DNA from: Nocardia jinanensis
Lineage (GTDB): Bacteria > Actinomycetota > Actinomycetes > Mycobacteriales > Mycobacteriaceae
Length of the DNA: 64,000 nt
Assembly: GCF_014645735.1 (NCBI RefSeq)
Contig: NZ_BMMH01000003.1
Span: 186,001 to 250,000 of the forward strand
Direction of reading: 5' to 3'
Shown: piece by piece, positions 1-8,683 of the stretch
Layout of the letters: each line of letters starts with the position of its first letter
Numbering within the stretch: the stretch's first letter is position 1
Notes under the pieces: model-generated
What the model saw: only the letters and a program-made list of their open reading frames with translations
Databases searched by the model: none
What the model was told of the DNA's origin: nothing
Made by a program: the position numbers and the translations under genes

Positions 1-2
1 AG

Positions 3-1166
3 ATCGCCCTGAGCGTGGCGGGGGTCGCGAAGCTGATGCGGTTCATCCCGCGCAGTGTGATGGTCGGTGTGGTCAATTCGCTGGCGACGCTGGTCTTCCT
101 CGCCCAGCTCCCCCAGCTGATCGGCGTGCCGTGGCTGGTGTATCCGCTGGTCGGGGCCGGGATGGCGATTATCGCGCTATTGCCCAGAATCACCACTGCC
201 GTGCCCGCGCCGCTGGTGGCGGTTATCGCGCTCACCGCCGTCACGGTGACATTCGGACTGCACGTACCCGATGTCGGCGGTGCCGGCGACCTGCCGTCCG
301 CACTGCCGGTCCCGTTGCTCCCCCAGGTGCCGCTGAACATCGAGACACTGCGGATCATCGCCCCCTATTCCTTCGCGATGGCGGTCGTCGGTCTGCTGGA
401 ATCGCTGATGACGGCCACGCTCGTCGACGACATCACCGACACCCCGTCGAACAAGACACGCGAGAGCTGGGGTCAGGGCGTCGCCAATATCGTCACGGGA
501 TTCTTCGGCGGTCTCGGCGGCTGCGCGGTGATCGGCCAGACCGTGATGAACGTCAAGGTCTCCGGTGCCCGTACCCGTATCTCCACCTTCCTGGCCGGCG
601 TCTTCCTGCTGATCCTGGTGGTCGGGCTGGGTGGGCTGGTCGCGCGGATTCCGATGGCGGCCCTGGTGGCGGTGATGATCATGGTGTCGATCACCGCGAT
701 GGACTGGCATTCGCTGGCCCCCGCGACGCTGCGGCGGATGCCGATCGCCGAGACCACGGTGATGCTGCTGACAGTCGGCGTCACCGTCGTCACCCACAAC
801 CTGGCCTACGGCGTGGTCACCGGTGTGATCACCGCGATGGTCGCCTTCGCCCACCGGGTCGCGCATTTCACCGAGGTTGTACCCGCCGATCCCGACGATG
901 CCACCCGCGTGTACAAGGTGCGCGGCGAATTGTTCTTCGCCTCCAGCAACGATCTCGTCCACCGATTCGACTACAGCGGTGACCCGCCCAATATCGTGCT
1001 CGATATGTCCGAAACGCATATCTGGGACGCCTCCACGGTGGCCGCGCTCGACGCCATCACCACCAAATACGCCGCCCAGGGCAAACGAGTGGAGATCCTC
1101 GGCTTGAATCCCGCCTCCGTCGCACGGCACCAACGGTTGTCGGGCCATCTGACCGGTGGGCACTGA
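3..1166 (+). CDS. SulP-family anion permease, 5'-truncated
   Basis: The reading frame is open from the window edge, so the N-terminus lies outside. What remains (about 388 residues) is a run of hydrophobic segments typical of SulP sulfate/bicarbonate transporters. A cytoplasmic STAS domain follows at the C-terminus, from about residue 285 onward (GELFFASSNDL, then VLDMSETHIWDAS). The protein would act in the plasma membrane as an anion transporter or anion/proton symporter; the substrate cannot be read from sequence. The next gene is on the opposite strand, 224 bp away. Confidence 0.88.
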   Translation: MALSVAGVAKLMRFIPRSVMVGVVNSLATLVFLAQLPQLIGVPWLVYPLVGAGMAIIALLPRITTAVPAPLVAVIALTAVTVTFGLHVPDVGGAGDLPSALPVPLLPQVPLNIETLRIIAPYSFAMAVVGLLESLMTATLVDDITDTPSNKTRESWGQGVANIVTGFFGGLGGCAVIGQTVMNVKVSGARTRISTFLAGVFLLILVVGLGGLVARIPMAALVAVMIMVSITAMDWHSLAPATLRRMPIAETTVMLLTVGVTVVTHNLAYGVVTGVITAMVAFAHRVAHFTEVVPADPDDATRVYKVRGELFFASSNDLVHRFDYSGDPPNIVLDMSETHIWDASTVAALDAITTKYAAQGKRVEILGLNPASVARHQRLSGHLTGGH

Positions 1167-1390
1167 GAATCTATCCGCACTGGCACCAGGCCGAGATACC
1201 CGCGCAGTTCCGCGGCCCGTCCGATCGCGTACTGCATCCCGGTCCCTGACCGACGGACCGGTTTCGCGGTGTACCGCTACGCCGGAATCGACCCGGTGCA
1301 CCCGATTCCGGACGCGGACGCCACCCCAGGAAGTCGACGCGATCGGGCGGGCGGACTATCCGGCCCGCTGGTGGTCGACCGGAAATGCGG

Positions 1391-1954
1391 TCAAGGACGC
1401 AGCAGGAAATCGACCAGAGCCGCCCGCTCGGTGACCGCAGCTCGCCCGCTACGCGGCGAATTCGACAGGTGCAGTGCGCCGATACCCATGGCGAACATCC
1501 ATTCCGCGCGCCGGGCCGCGGTATCGGCGTCGCAGCCGTGGTCCAGGAAGGCCTGCCGGACCGTGCGGCGTGCCTGCCGATCGGACGCACGCACACTCGC
1601 CGCCGCGCGTGGATCCGAACGCGCCCATTCCCGCATGGCGCGTTCCAGTGTCCAGTGCCGGGGCCCCGTGAGCAGTGCCATCATCGCGATCAGCCGGGCC
1701 CGCGGCGGTTCGCCGGCCAGCGCGTCCAGCTGCCGATGTTCCTGGTCACGCCAGCCGCCCCAGGAGGTCACGAGCGCGGTCTTGAACGCGGAGATATCCG
1801 GAAAGTGGTGGTAGAAGCTACCTTTGGTCACCCCGAGCCGACGGCAGACCTCGTCCAGTTTGAGCGCCCGGAAGCCCTCTTCGGCCAGAACGGTGTACCC
1901 GGCCTGCAACCAGTCATCGACCGTCAGCTGAACGGCACCGCGCGCCCGCGCCAT
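1391..1954 (-). CDS. TetR-family transcriptional regulator
   Basis: This is a 187-residue protein with an N-terminal TetR helix-turn-helix at about residues 25-50 (DEVCRRLGVTKGSFYHHF). The C-terminal half is a divergent ligand-binding domain. The ATG start (MARARG) keeps the HTH about 25 residues in, as is normal for the family. It sits between a SulP gene and a second TetR gene, both with 3' ends facing it or nearby, so its target is not obvious from position. Confidence 0.88.
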   Translation of the reverse strand: MARARGAVQLTVDDWLQAGYTVLAEEGFRALKLDEVCRRLGVTKGSFYHHFPDISAFKTALVTSWGGWRDQEHRQLDALAGEPPRARLIAMMALLTGPRHWTLERAMREWARSDPRAAASVRASDRQARRTVRQAFLDHGCDADTAARRAEWMFAMGIGALHLSNSPRSGRAAVTERAALVDFLLRP

Positions 1955-2026
1955 CGCGTCAGCTTAACGCGGGATACCGGAGCATCGGGCACCGAGCCGT
2001 CCCACGCGCTGCCGGAACTGCCGGAA

Positions 2027-2737
2027 TCATCTGCCACCGTAGATCTCGTCCGCGCCGGGGATCCGGGCCGCCCGGGCCTCGATCCCGGCGACGATGGTGT
2101 CGGCGACCAGGCGCGCGTGCCGCCGCACCGCCCGCTCGGACCGGGGGTCCGCCGGGGCCATGCGGGTCGCCAGCGGCAGCAACGCGAAGGGGGCGGTGGC
2201 ACCGTGGGCGATGAGGAAATGCAGGGTGCGCAGATCGTTGCGGTTCAGGATCTTCTGCTGGACGAGTGGTTTCAGCGGTTCGGCGAGCAGTACCAGCATC
2301 GGTTCGATGTGCCGGTCGTACAGGTAGGTCAGGCGGGGGCCCTCGATGGCCGACTCCATGCTGATCAACCGCACCACATCGGGGTATTCGGCCTGGAGTT
2401 CCAGGAAGCGGATGATTCCCGTCCGGAATTCCTCAAGTGGCGCCATGTCGTCGCGTTCGGGCCGGATCTTCAGCAGTGTGACGGCGTTGGCGAAGATCCA
2501 GTCCACCACCGCGTACCACAGCGCTTCTTTGGTGCCGAACCGCTGATGAATCAGGTTGTGGCTCACCCCGAGTTCCCGGTTGATCGCGGCCACCGAGGTG
2601 CCGGCGAAACCGTCGCGCGCGAAAACCCGCAGCGCGGCGGTCAGGATCTCGTCCGCGGAGGCCGGTGAATCACCGGCGGGCGGCCGGCCCCGGCCCTTAC
2701 GCGGCCCCCGTGGTTCCGATGCGACCTCTACGTCCAT
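2027..2737 (-). CDS. TetR-family regulator, divergent from the dioxygenase operon
   Basis: This is a 236-residue regulator. After a basic N-terminal tail it has an HTH at about residues 45-70 (TSVAAINRELGVSHNLIHQRFGT is split over two helices). I chose the ATG at 2737 because it gives normal TetR spacing; the same frame stays open further upstream but that part looks non-coding. The gene is divergent from the homogentisate-dioxygenase-like gene at 2879. A near-perfect 14-bp palindrome lies just upstream of its start, so it probably represses itself and the adjacent catabolic genes. Confidence 0.87.
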   Translation of the reverse strand: MDVEVASEPRGPRKGRGRPPAGDSPASADEILTAALRVFARDGFAGTSVAAINRELGVSHNLIHQRFGTKEALWYAVVDWIFANAVTLLKIRPERDDMAPLEEFRTGIIRFLELQAEYPDVVRLISMESAIEGPRLTYLYDRHIEPMLVLLAEPLKPLVQQKILNRNDLRTLHFLIAHGATAPFALLPLATRMAPADPRSERAVRRHARLVADTIVAGIEARAARIPGADEIYGGR

Positions 2738-2750
2738 GAACTGGATTATA

Positions 2751-2764
2751 TTGACAGCTATCAA
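2751..2764. promoter_or_regulatory. Candidate TetR operator
   Basis: TTGACAGCTATCAA reads TTGATAGCTGTCAA on the other strand, so 12 of 14 positions are symmetric. It lies 14 bp upstream of the regulator's ATG, inside the divergent intergenic region, and contains a TTGACA hexamer. That is the usual placement for an autoregulatory TetR operator. The assignment to this regulator is inferred. Confidence 0.55.
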
Positions 2765-2878
2765 TTTCTCTGCAAGGGTGACACCGATCACAAAGCTGCG
2801 CGGTGTGGCGGATCGCGGAGGGGCGGCCCCGGTCGCCGGCCCTGGCCGCCGCGCGCCCGACGAGGACGGGATACTGCT

Positions 2879-3970
2879 ATGGAATCCTTTGTGCACCTGC
2901 GGAAAGGCATCACTCCCGCCCGATTGCACGCCGATCTCGACGGCCTCAAGGACGACGAACTGGGTCGCGGCGGATTCACCGGGCGCACCGCCCAGCTGTA
3001 CCGGCGCAACGAGCCGATGGGTTATCGCGCACAGGGCCCGCTGGCCCCGATCGATATCCTGGCCGACGCGCTCGAGCCCACCGATTCCACCGATCCCGCC
3101 GGGTCGCCGCTGCTGCTGTTCTCCAATGCCGACTGCCAGATCCTGCTGAGCCGGCGGGCGCAGGAGATGCCCTTCTTCGCGCGTTATGTCGACGGCGATC
3201 TGCTCTCGTTCGTGCACAAGGGAACCGGCCTGCTGGAGACCGAGTTCGGACCGTTGCGCTACCGCGAGGGCGATTGGGTATACATCCCGAAGGCGTGTAC
3301 TTTCCGCCAAGTCCCCGACAGCGAATCGACCTGGCTGATGATCGAGGCGACCGAGGAGTTCCGCGTACCACCGGCGGGTCCGCTGGGCCGGCACTTCCCG
3401 TTCGATCCCAGCCGGATCGTCGTTCCCGAACCGCAGGCCATGGACGACGACGGCCGCGACGAGTACGAGGTGCGGCTGGTACACGAGGGCGGCCCGACTT
3501 CACTGTTCTACCAGCACCATCCACTGGATGTGGTGGGCTGGCAGGGCGACAACTTCCCGTTCACCTTCAATATCGCCGACTACAACGTAGTTCTCTGCGA
3601 TACCGTCCATCTCCCGGCCACCGTGCACCTGTTCATGCAGGCCACCGGGGTATATGTGATGAATTTCCTGCCGAAGCGGGCCGAATCGGCGCCGGGTACC
3701 GAAACGATCCCGTGGTATCACCGCAACGCGGACTACGACGAGATCGCGTTCTTCCACGGCGGTGACATGTACGGCGTGCCGATGCCACCGGGACTGATCT
3801 CGCACGCGCCGCAGGGTGTCCACCACGGCGCGCCGGAGAAGATGCGCGAACGCGCCCGCCGCAAACGCGAGGAGATCACTCGTATCGGGTGGACCACCAT
3901 CGCGGTCGACACCCGGCGCCGGCTCACGCCCTCCCCCGAGGTCATGGCCGCCAATCTCGGCGCGCACTGA
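2879..3970 (+). CDS. Homogentisate 1,2-dioxygenase-like cupin
   Basis: This 363-residue protein resembles the homogentisate dioxygenase superfamily of non-haem iron ring-cleavage enzymes. Near residues 280-320 it carries YHRNADYDEIAFFHGG and later ISHAPQGVHHGAP. These match the family's iron ligands (His, Glu in the first block; His in the second). It starts with ATG after a purine-rich GAGGACGGG. An alpha/beta hydrolase and a class III CoA-transferase follow on the same strand, suggesting an aromatic-acid degradation route under control of the divergent TetR. The true substrate may not be homogentisate, because no maleylacetoacetate isomerase or fumarylacetoacetase gene is adjacent. Confidence 0.8.
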   Translation: MESFVHLRKGITPARLHADLDGLKDDELGRGGFTGRTAQLYRRNEPMGYRAQGPLAPIDILADALEPTDSTDPAGSPLLLFSNADCQILLSRRAQEMPFFARYVDGDLLSFVHKGTGLLETEFGPLRYREGDWVYIPKACTFRQVPDSESTWLMIEATEEFRVPPAGPLGRHFPFDPSRIVVPEPQAMDDDGRDEYEVRLVHEGGPTSLFYQHHPLDVVGWQGDNFPFTFNIADYNVVLCDTVHLPATVHLFMQATGVYVMNFLPKRAESAPGTETIPWYHRNADYDEIAFFHGGDMYGVPMPPGLISHAPQGVHHGAPEKMRERARRKREEITRIGWTTIAVDTRRRLTPSPEVMAANLGAH

Positions 3971-4069
3971 GGATCCGCCGCGCGCCCGCGATCCCGGACG
4001 CCGCTACGCACTCGGCCCGGGATCGGCCGGGGTCGCTCGAAGCACCGAAAGACGAAGGCAGGCAACACG

Positions 4070-5245
4070 ATGTCGCACCATGTCGAACGCGTCCCGTATG
4101 TGATCGCATACGCGAACACCTCCGGCACCCGGGACGCCTACGGCGGACTCACCGAAGTGATCACGCTCGACTCGATCCTGGTGAAACCGACCGACGTGCC
4201 GTCGAACACGGTCCTGGTCCTCATGCATCCCGTATCCAGCGGCACCTACCTGCCGATCGTCACCGCCCTCGCCCGGGCCGGGCACCACATCATCGTCTGC
4301 AACAGCCGCTACCGCGGCGCAGACGCGGCCCTGCTCATGGAAAAAGTGGTGCAGGACCTCGGCGAATGCGTCCGCGATGCCAAGAAACGGCTCGGCTACG
4401 ACAAGGTCGTACTGGCCGGGTGGAGCGGGGGCGGCTCGCTGTCGGTGTACTACCAGCAGCAGGCGCAGCATCCGACCGTGACATCCAGCCCGTCCGGCGA
4501 CGGACCCGATCTCACCGAACTCGATCTGGTCCCGGCCGACGGCATCCTGCTCATGGCCGCCCATATCAGCCGCCACCACACCCTCACCGAATGCCTGGAT
4601 CCGTCGATCCTCGACGAGACCGATCCGACACGCCGCGATCCGGAGCTGGACCTCTACCACCCGGACAACCCCGACCAACCGCCCTACACCGCCGAGTTCG
4701 TGACCCGGTACCGGCAGGCACAGCACGACCGGAACCGGCGGATCACCGCGTGGGTCAAAGAGAAACTCGCGACGATCCAGGCTTCCGACCGGCCGCAGGA
4801 CGAGTTCTGTTTCGTCGTGCACGGCACCATGGCCGATCCCACCGTGCTCGATCCCGCGCTCGACCCCAACGACCGCGAACCCGGTGAGTCCTATCTGGGT
4901 GAACCGCAGGAGGTGAACACGGGTGCGTTCGGTCTGGCCCGGTTCACCACCCTGCGCAGCTGGCTGTCGCAGTGGAGTATCGACGACGCCCGCGGCGACG
5001 CAGTGGCCTGCGGTCCGGATATCGCGGTTCCCACCCTGGTCCTCTACAACGCCGCCGACAATGTGTGCACGCCCTCGCACGCATACCGTATCCACGACGC
5101 CCTGGGCTGCGCGGACAAGGAACTGCACGAAATCCCGGGCGCCAACCACTACTACCTGGGCCCCGACCAGCGGGAGCCGCTGGCGAAGGCGATCGCGCTC
5201 GTCGACGGCTGGCTGCACGCCCGCGACCTGGGCCCCGCCGCGTGA
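4070..5245 (+). CDS. Alpha/beta hydrolase
   Basis: This is a 391-residue protein with a nucleophile elbow GWSGGG (Ser near residue 119), preceded by the oxyanion-side strand VLVLMHPVSSGTY. A C-terminal ANHYY motif is suitable for the catalytic His. It has no signal peptide, so it is cytoplasmic. It is the second gene of the dioxygenase cluster, 99 bp downstream of it. It could hydrolyse an ester, lactone or ring-cleavage product; the sequence does not decide which. Confidence 0.85.
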   Translation: MSHHVERVPYVIAYANTSGTRDAYGGLTEVITLDSILVKPTDVPSNTVLVLMHPVSSGTYLPIVTALARAGHHIIVCNSRYRGADAALLMEKVVQDLGECVRDAKKRLGYDKVVLAGWSGGGSLSVYYQQQAQHPTVTSSPSGDGPDLTELDLVPADGILLMAAHISRHHTLTECLDPSILDETDPTRRDPELDLYHPDNPDQPPYTAEFVTRYRQAQHDRNRRITAWVKEKLATIQASDRPQDEFCFVVHGTMADPTVLDPALDPNDREPGESYLGEPQEVNTGAFGLARFTTLRSWLSQWSIDDARGDAVACGPDIAVPTLVLYNAADNVCTPSHAYRIHDALGCADKELHEIPGANHYYLGPDQREPLAKAIALVDGWLHARDLGPAA

Positions 5246-5341
5246 CCCCGTCGCCGCCCCCGGCCCGGCGGGAGCGCAGCGCGCGGACCTCCCGCACCAC
5301 CCCTCGGTCCCGTCCCCGCGGCCACCGGAGATAATGCCGCG

Positions 5342-6553
5342 ATGGACTCCGCGACAACCGGTGCTCTCGACGGTATCCGGGTACTCGAGATCGGTACGCT
5401 GATCTCCGGCCCCTTCGCCGGCCGCCTACTGGGGGATATGGGCGCCGAGGTGATCAAACTCGAACCCCCGGACGCTCCGGACCCGCTGCGCACCTGGGGT
5501 CAGGCCGAACTGGACGGACACCATTTCTTCTGGACCGTGCACGCGCGCAACAAGAAAGCGGTCACGCTGAATCTGCGCGAGGACGCGGGCCGGGATCTGT
5601 TCCTGGAACTCGCCGCGAAGTCCGACATCATCGTGGAGAACCTGCGGCCCGGCACGCTGGAACGGTGGGGTCTGGGTTACGACATACTGCGGGTGCGCAA
5701 TAGGGGCATCATCCTGGTCCGGGTGTCCGGGTACGGGCAGACCGGCCCGGAAGCACGCAAGGCCGGATACGCCTCGGTCGCCGAAGCGGCCAGCGGCCTG
5801 CGCCATATGAACGGTTTCCCCGGCGGCCCGCCGCCGCGGCTCGCGCTTTCCCTCGGTGACAGTCTGGCCGGGATGTTCGCCGCTCAGGGAGCGCTGGCGG
5901 CGCTGTACCGGCGCACCGTCACCGGGGAGGGGCAGATCGTCGACGCCGCGCTCACCGAGGCCTGTCTCGCGGTACAGGAGTCCACCATCCCCGACTACGA
6001 CATCGGCGGTGTGGTCCGCGGCCCGTCGGGTACCCGGCTGGAGGGTATCGCGCCGTCCAATATCTACCGCACCGCCGACGGGAGCTGGGTAGTGATCGCG
6101 GCCAACCAGGACACGGTGTTCCGCCGGCTCTGCGCGGCGATGGACCGACCGGAACTGGCTACCGACGAAAGGTTCGCGGACCACACCGCACGCGGCCGCA
6201 ACCAGGACGAACTCGATGCGATCATCGGCGAATGGGCGGCACGGCGAGAGCCCGGGAAGATCATCGCGATGCTCGGCGAAGCCGGAGTGATCAGCGGGCC
6301 CATCAACACCGTCGCCGAGGTGATCACCGACCCGCAACTGACCGCGCGCGGCATGATCGCCGACCACTACGACGAGCGCATCGAGCGGAATGTGAAAGGC
6401 CCGGGAGTCGTGCCCGTTCTGTCGGCGACCCCGGGAACCATCCGCAATGCCGGGTCGGCGCGGCCGGGTCAGCACAATGACGAGGTGTACTCCGGCCTCC
6501 TCGGGAAATCCGCGGCCGAGGTGGCGGCGCTGCGGTCGCAGGGGATCGTCTAG
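5342..6553 (+). CDS. Class III (CaiB/BaiF) CoA-transferase
   Basis: This 403-residue protein has the family N-terminus (GIRVLEIGTLISGPFAG), the segment KAVTLNLREDAGRDLF, and ALSLGDSLAGMF, whose Asp matches the catalytic aspartate. It would move CoA between an acyl-CoA donor and a carboxylic acid. It is the third gene after the dioxygenase-like and hydrolase genes, and a strong hairpin lies directly after its stop. It is therefore probably the last cistron of the operon. Confidence 0.9.
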   Translation: MDSATTGALDGIRVLEIGTLISGPFAGRLLGDMGAEVIKLEPPDAPDPLRTWGQAELDGHHFFWTVHARNKKAVTLNLREDAGRDLFLELAAKSDIIVENLRPGTLERWGLGYDILRVRNRGIILVRVSGYGQTGPEARKAGYASVAEAASGLRHMNGFPGGPPPRLALSLGDSLAGMFAAQGALAALYRRTVTGEGQIVDAALTEACLAVQESTIPDYDIGGVVRGPSGTRLEGIAPSNIYRTADGSWVVIAANQDTVFRRLCAAMDRPELATDERFADHTARGRNQDELDAIIGEWAARREPGKIIAMLGEAGVISGPINTVAEVITDPQLTARGMIADHYDERIERNVKGPGVVPVLSATPGTIRNAGSARPGQHNDEVYSGLLGKSAAEVAALRSQGIV

Positions 6554-6558
6554 GGGGT

Positions 6559-6598
6559 CGGATTCCGGCACGGCGGGCCGCCGCGGTGCCGGAATCCG
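6559..6598 (+). terminator. Hairpin after the CoA-transferase gene
   Basis: A perfect 13-bp inverted repeat (CGGATTCCGGCAC and its complement) encloses a 14-nt GC-rich loop. It begins 6 bp after the CoA-transferase stop codon. There is no T tract, as is common for actinobacterial terminators. Confidence 0.65.
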
Positions 6599-6705
6599 TC
6601 CATACCAGTGGTTCTCGGCGCTGATCGGCGCAGCTCGGTACACGATCGGAACGGTAAACCCGTTGCCCGGGCGGCCGTGGCCGCCCGCCCTGCTCAGGAG
6701 GATTC

Positions 6706-7117
6706 GTGCTGACCGCACTACCCATCCGATACGTTGCCGATATCGAGGCGTCCCGGCCGGTTCTACGCCGGTCTCGGATTGCACCCCGGTGAGGACAACG
6801 GCCTGTCGGTCTGGTCGCAACTGAACGCCGACGCGGGCGCGGTGGGCATCCACGACGCCGCGGTATCGAAGGGCCGGCCGCCGGGAACGGTGGAACTGGG
6901 TTTCGCCACCGACGAATCGCTGGAAACGGTCGCCGCCCGCCTCCGCGCCGCCGGATACACCCCGGAATTGGTGGAGGAGGACTTCGGGCGCAGCCTGCGA
7001 TCGACCGACCCCGACGGTGTCACGATCCAGATCCAGGAACTGGACACCGAGGTGATGCGCCGCTCGGAAGCCGCGCTCCAGGATCAGCGCACCCCGGCGC
7101 ACCCGCCCGGCCGGTAG
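6706..7117 (+). pseudogene. VOC (glyoxalase/bleomycin-resistance fold) protein with a +1 frameshift
   Basis: A GTG at 6706 sits 4 bp behind a strong AGGAGG and starts LTALPIRYVADIEASR. That frame then stops at about 6790. The rest of a typical VOC protein (RFYAGLGLHPGEDNG onward, to 7117) is in the next frame. One extra base in the C/G run near 6754-6760 explains it: removing one C restores ASR-RFYAGLGL, the usual first strand and helix of this fold. A TTG at 6734 could start a shorter protein but would lose the first beta strand. This is either a true pseudogene or a sequencing error. Confidence 0.75.
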
Positions 7118-7304
7118 GGCGATCCGCCGTTCCGGTCCCACTGGAGCGGCCCGCTCGACGATGTGTAGCGGCTATTATCGGATAGTGGCGTGAGACACCA
7201 TGCGGCACAATCTCGTCCGCGACGATCGGCCGGATGCGTGTCGGCGCCTCGGGCGATCGGCGCCGAGCCGGTCGTTTTCCAGCCGGGCGACAGAAGAGTG
7301 ACGC

Positions 7305-8441
7305 ATGACCAGGTACGCGCATTTTGTAGGTAGCCTCCCCCGTGAACTGATGACAGGAGGTGATCGTGGCGTCCTGGACTGGTTCGCGGCGCATACCGAC
7401 GGCCGTCCGGTCACCGCGATCCCCTGCGATCTGGATCCGGACTGGATCCTGGCCTACCTCCAGGACCTCGGAAACCGCACCGACGCCCTGGAGGTGTTGC
7501 GCCCGGGAGGGTTCGACGGATACTCCGATTTCCCCACCTACGGCGTCCGGTCCGGTCGCGCTCTCGAACCGGGAGATGTCTCGATGAACCGGGTCGAGCG
7601 GATCGGCGAGGCGGTGACGGCCTTCGAGTCGTTCCTTCGCGACCGGCCCGAACTGGCCGGAACCAAGCTCCAGCTCAGCCAGCCCCATCCACTGGATCTA
7701 GCCATGTTCGTCCACGCCGGTGGCGCGGTGGCAAGCGGCCTGCCGATGGGACTGGCGCTGCGGCGGTCGAATCTGGCACTCACCGCGCTGCGGCAGCTGC
7801 CGGTGTTCACCGAGGCCGTCCTGCAGGAGATGCGCGAGGTACGCCGCCGGCACGGCGATCTGATCGTCTGGCAGGTGGAAACCCCGATCTCGCTGCTGAG
7901 CATGGTCAAGGCCCAGCAGCTGGGGGCGCTGTGGGCGCTGGCGCCGGTGGTCGCGGGACAACTCGCCGGATTCCTGGAGAAGGTGCGCGATGTCGATCGC
8001 GAGCACGGCATCGAGACCGAGACCATCGTGCACCTGTGTTACGGCGATTATCAGCACGAGAGCCTGCTCAGCCCGCGGAACCTGGCACCCGCTGTCGCCC
8101 TGCTGAACCGTACCGGCCGTCGTCTCGTAGCGCGCGGAGTACCCGTCCCCCGGGTGCACATCCCATGCGCGTACGGCGCCCATCCCGCGCCGGTCGACCC
8201 CGAGTTCTACGCGCCGCTGCGCGGACTCGGGCCCGAATGGCGAGTGATCGCGGGTGTGGTCTCCACCGACGACCCCGACCGGAGCGCGCAGGCGCTGTCC
8301 CTTTTCGAGCAGGCCCGCGATAACACCGCCTACGGGGTGGCCGCCGCGTGCGGCTTCGGCCGCAACAAGGCCGAAGAGGCCGAACAGGGCGCCGCGACCA
8401 TCGCGTCGCTCGTCCGGGCACCGGAGGGCAGCCGAGGCTGA
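7305..8441 (+). CDS. MetE-like (cobalamin-independent methionine synthase C-terminal fold) protein
   Basis: This 378-residue protein is about half the length of MetE and corresponds to its catalytic barrel. HLCYGDY (H243, C245) and AACGFGR match the His-x-Cys and Cys zinc ligands of MetE. WQVETP matches the conserved Gln/Glu strand. It starts MTRYAHFVGSLPRE, with the family's VGSLPR opening. Stand-alone proteins of this type can move methyl groups to or from thiols. It precedes the halogenase gene but is separated from it by a terminator-like hairpin, so membership of the halogenase cluster is uncertain. Confidence 0.75.
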   Translation: MTRYAHFVGSLPRELMTGGDRGVLDWFAAHTDGRPVTAIPCDLDPDWILAYLQDLGNRTDALEVLRPGGFDGYSDFPTYGVRSGRALEPGDVSMNRVERIGEAVTAFESFLRDRPELAGTKLQLSQPHPLDLAMFVHAGGAVASGLPMGLALRRSNLALTALRQLPVFTEAVLQEMREVRRRHGDLIVWQVETPISLLSMVKAQQLGALWALAPVVAGQLAGFLEKVRDVDREHGIETETIVHLCYGDYQHESLLSPRNLAPAVALLNRTGRRLVARGVPVPRVHIPCAYGAHPAPVDPEFYAPLRGLGPEWRVIAGVVSTDDPDRSAQALSLFEQARDNTAYGVAAACGFGRNKAEEAEQGAATIASLVRAPEGSRG

Positions 8442-8463
8442 TCCGCCGGGGGAACTCCACGCG

Positions 8464-8498
8464 GCCAACGATCCTGTAGCGGGCCCAGGATCGTTGGC
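8464..8498 (+). terminator. Rho-independent-type terminator after the MetE-like gene
   Basis: A perfect 13-bp stem (GCCAACGATCCTG with its complement) and a 9-nt loop are followed by GCTCTTAATT. It lies 22 bp beyond the stop codon and separates the MetE-like gene from the halogenase unit. Confidence 0.75.
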
Positions 8499-8531
8499 GC
8501 TCTTAATTGTTCATACAGTACGTCATGCAGA

Positions 8532-8563
8532 TGCACGCACAATTGTGCGTGCACTGATACACT
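8532..8563 (+). promoter_or_regulatory. 22-bp perfect palindrome plus extended -10 upstream of the halogenase
   Basis: Positions 8532-8553 form a perfect palindrome with half-site TGCACGCACAA. Directly after it, TGATACACT (8555-8563) looks like an extended -10 element. A dyad occupying the spacer/-35 zone is the classic position for a repressor or activator site. It would control the halogenase transcript that starts translation at 8684. No regulator gene is adjacent. Confidence 0.6.
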
Positions 8564-8683
8564 CTTCTAGGCGCCACTCTGTTCGAAACCACTTGCGGCA
8601 TCGCGATTCCGGGCCATGGACCCGGTCGGTCCGGCCGCCGGTGGCGGACCTCATGGTCCGTTCGATTGATCCAGGAGTCAGCT

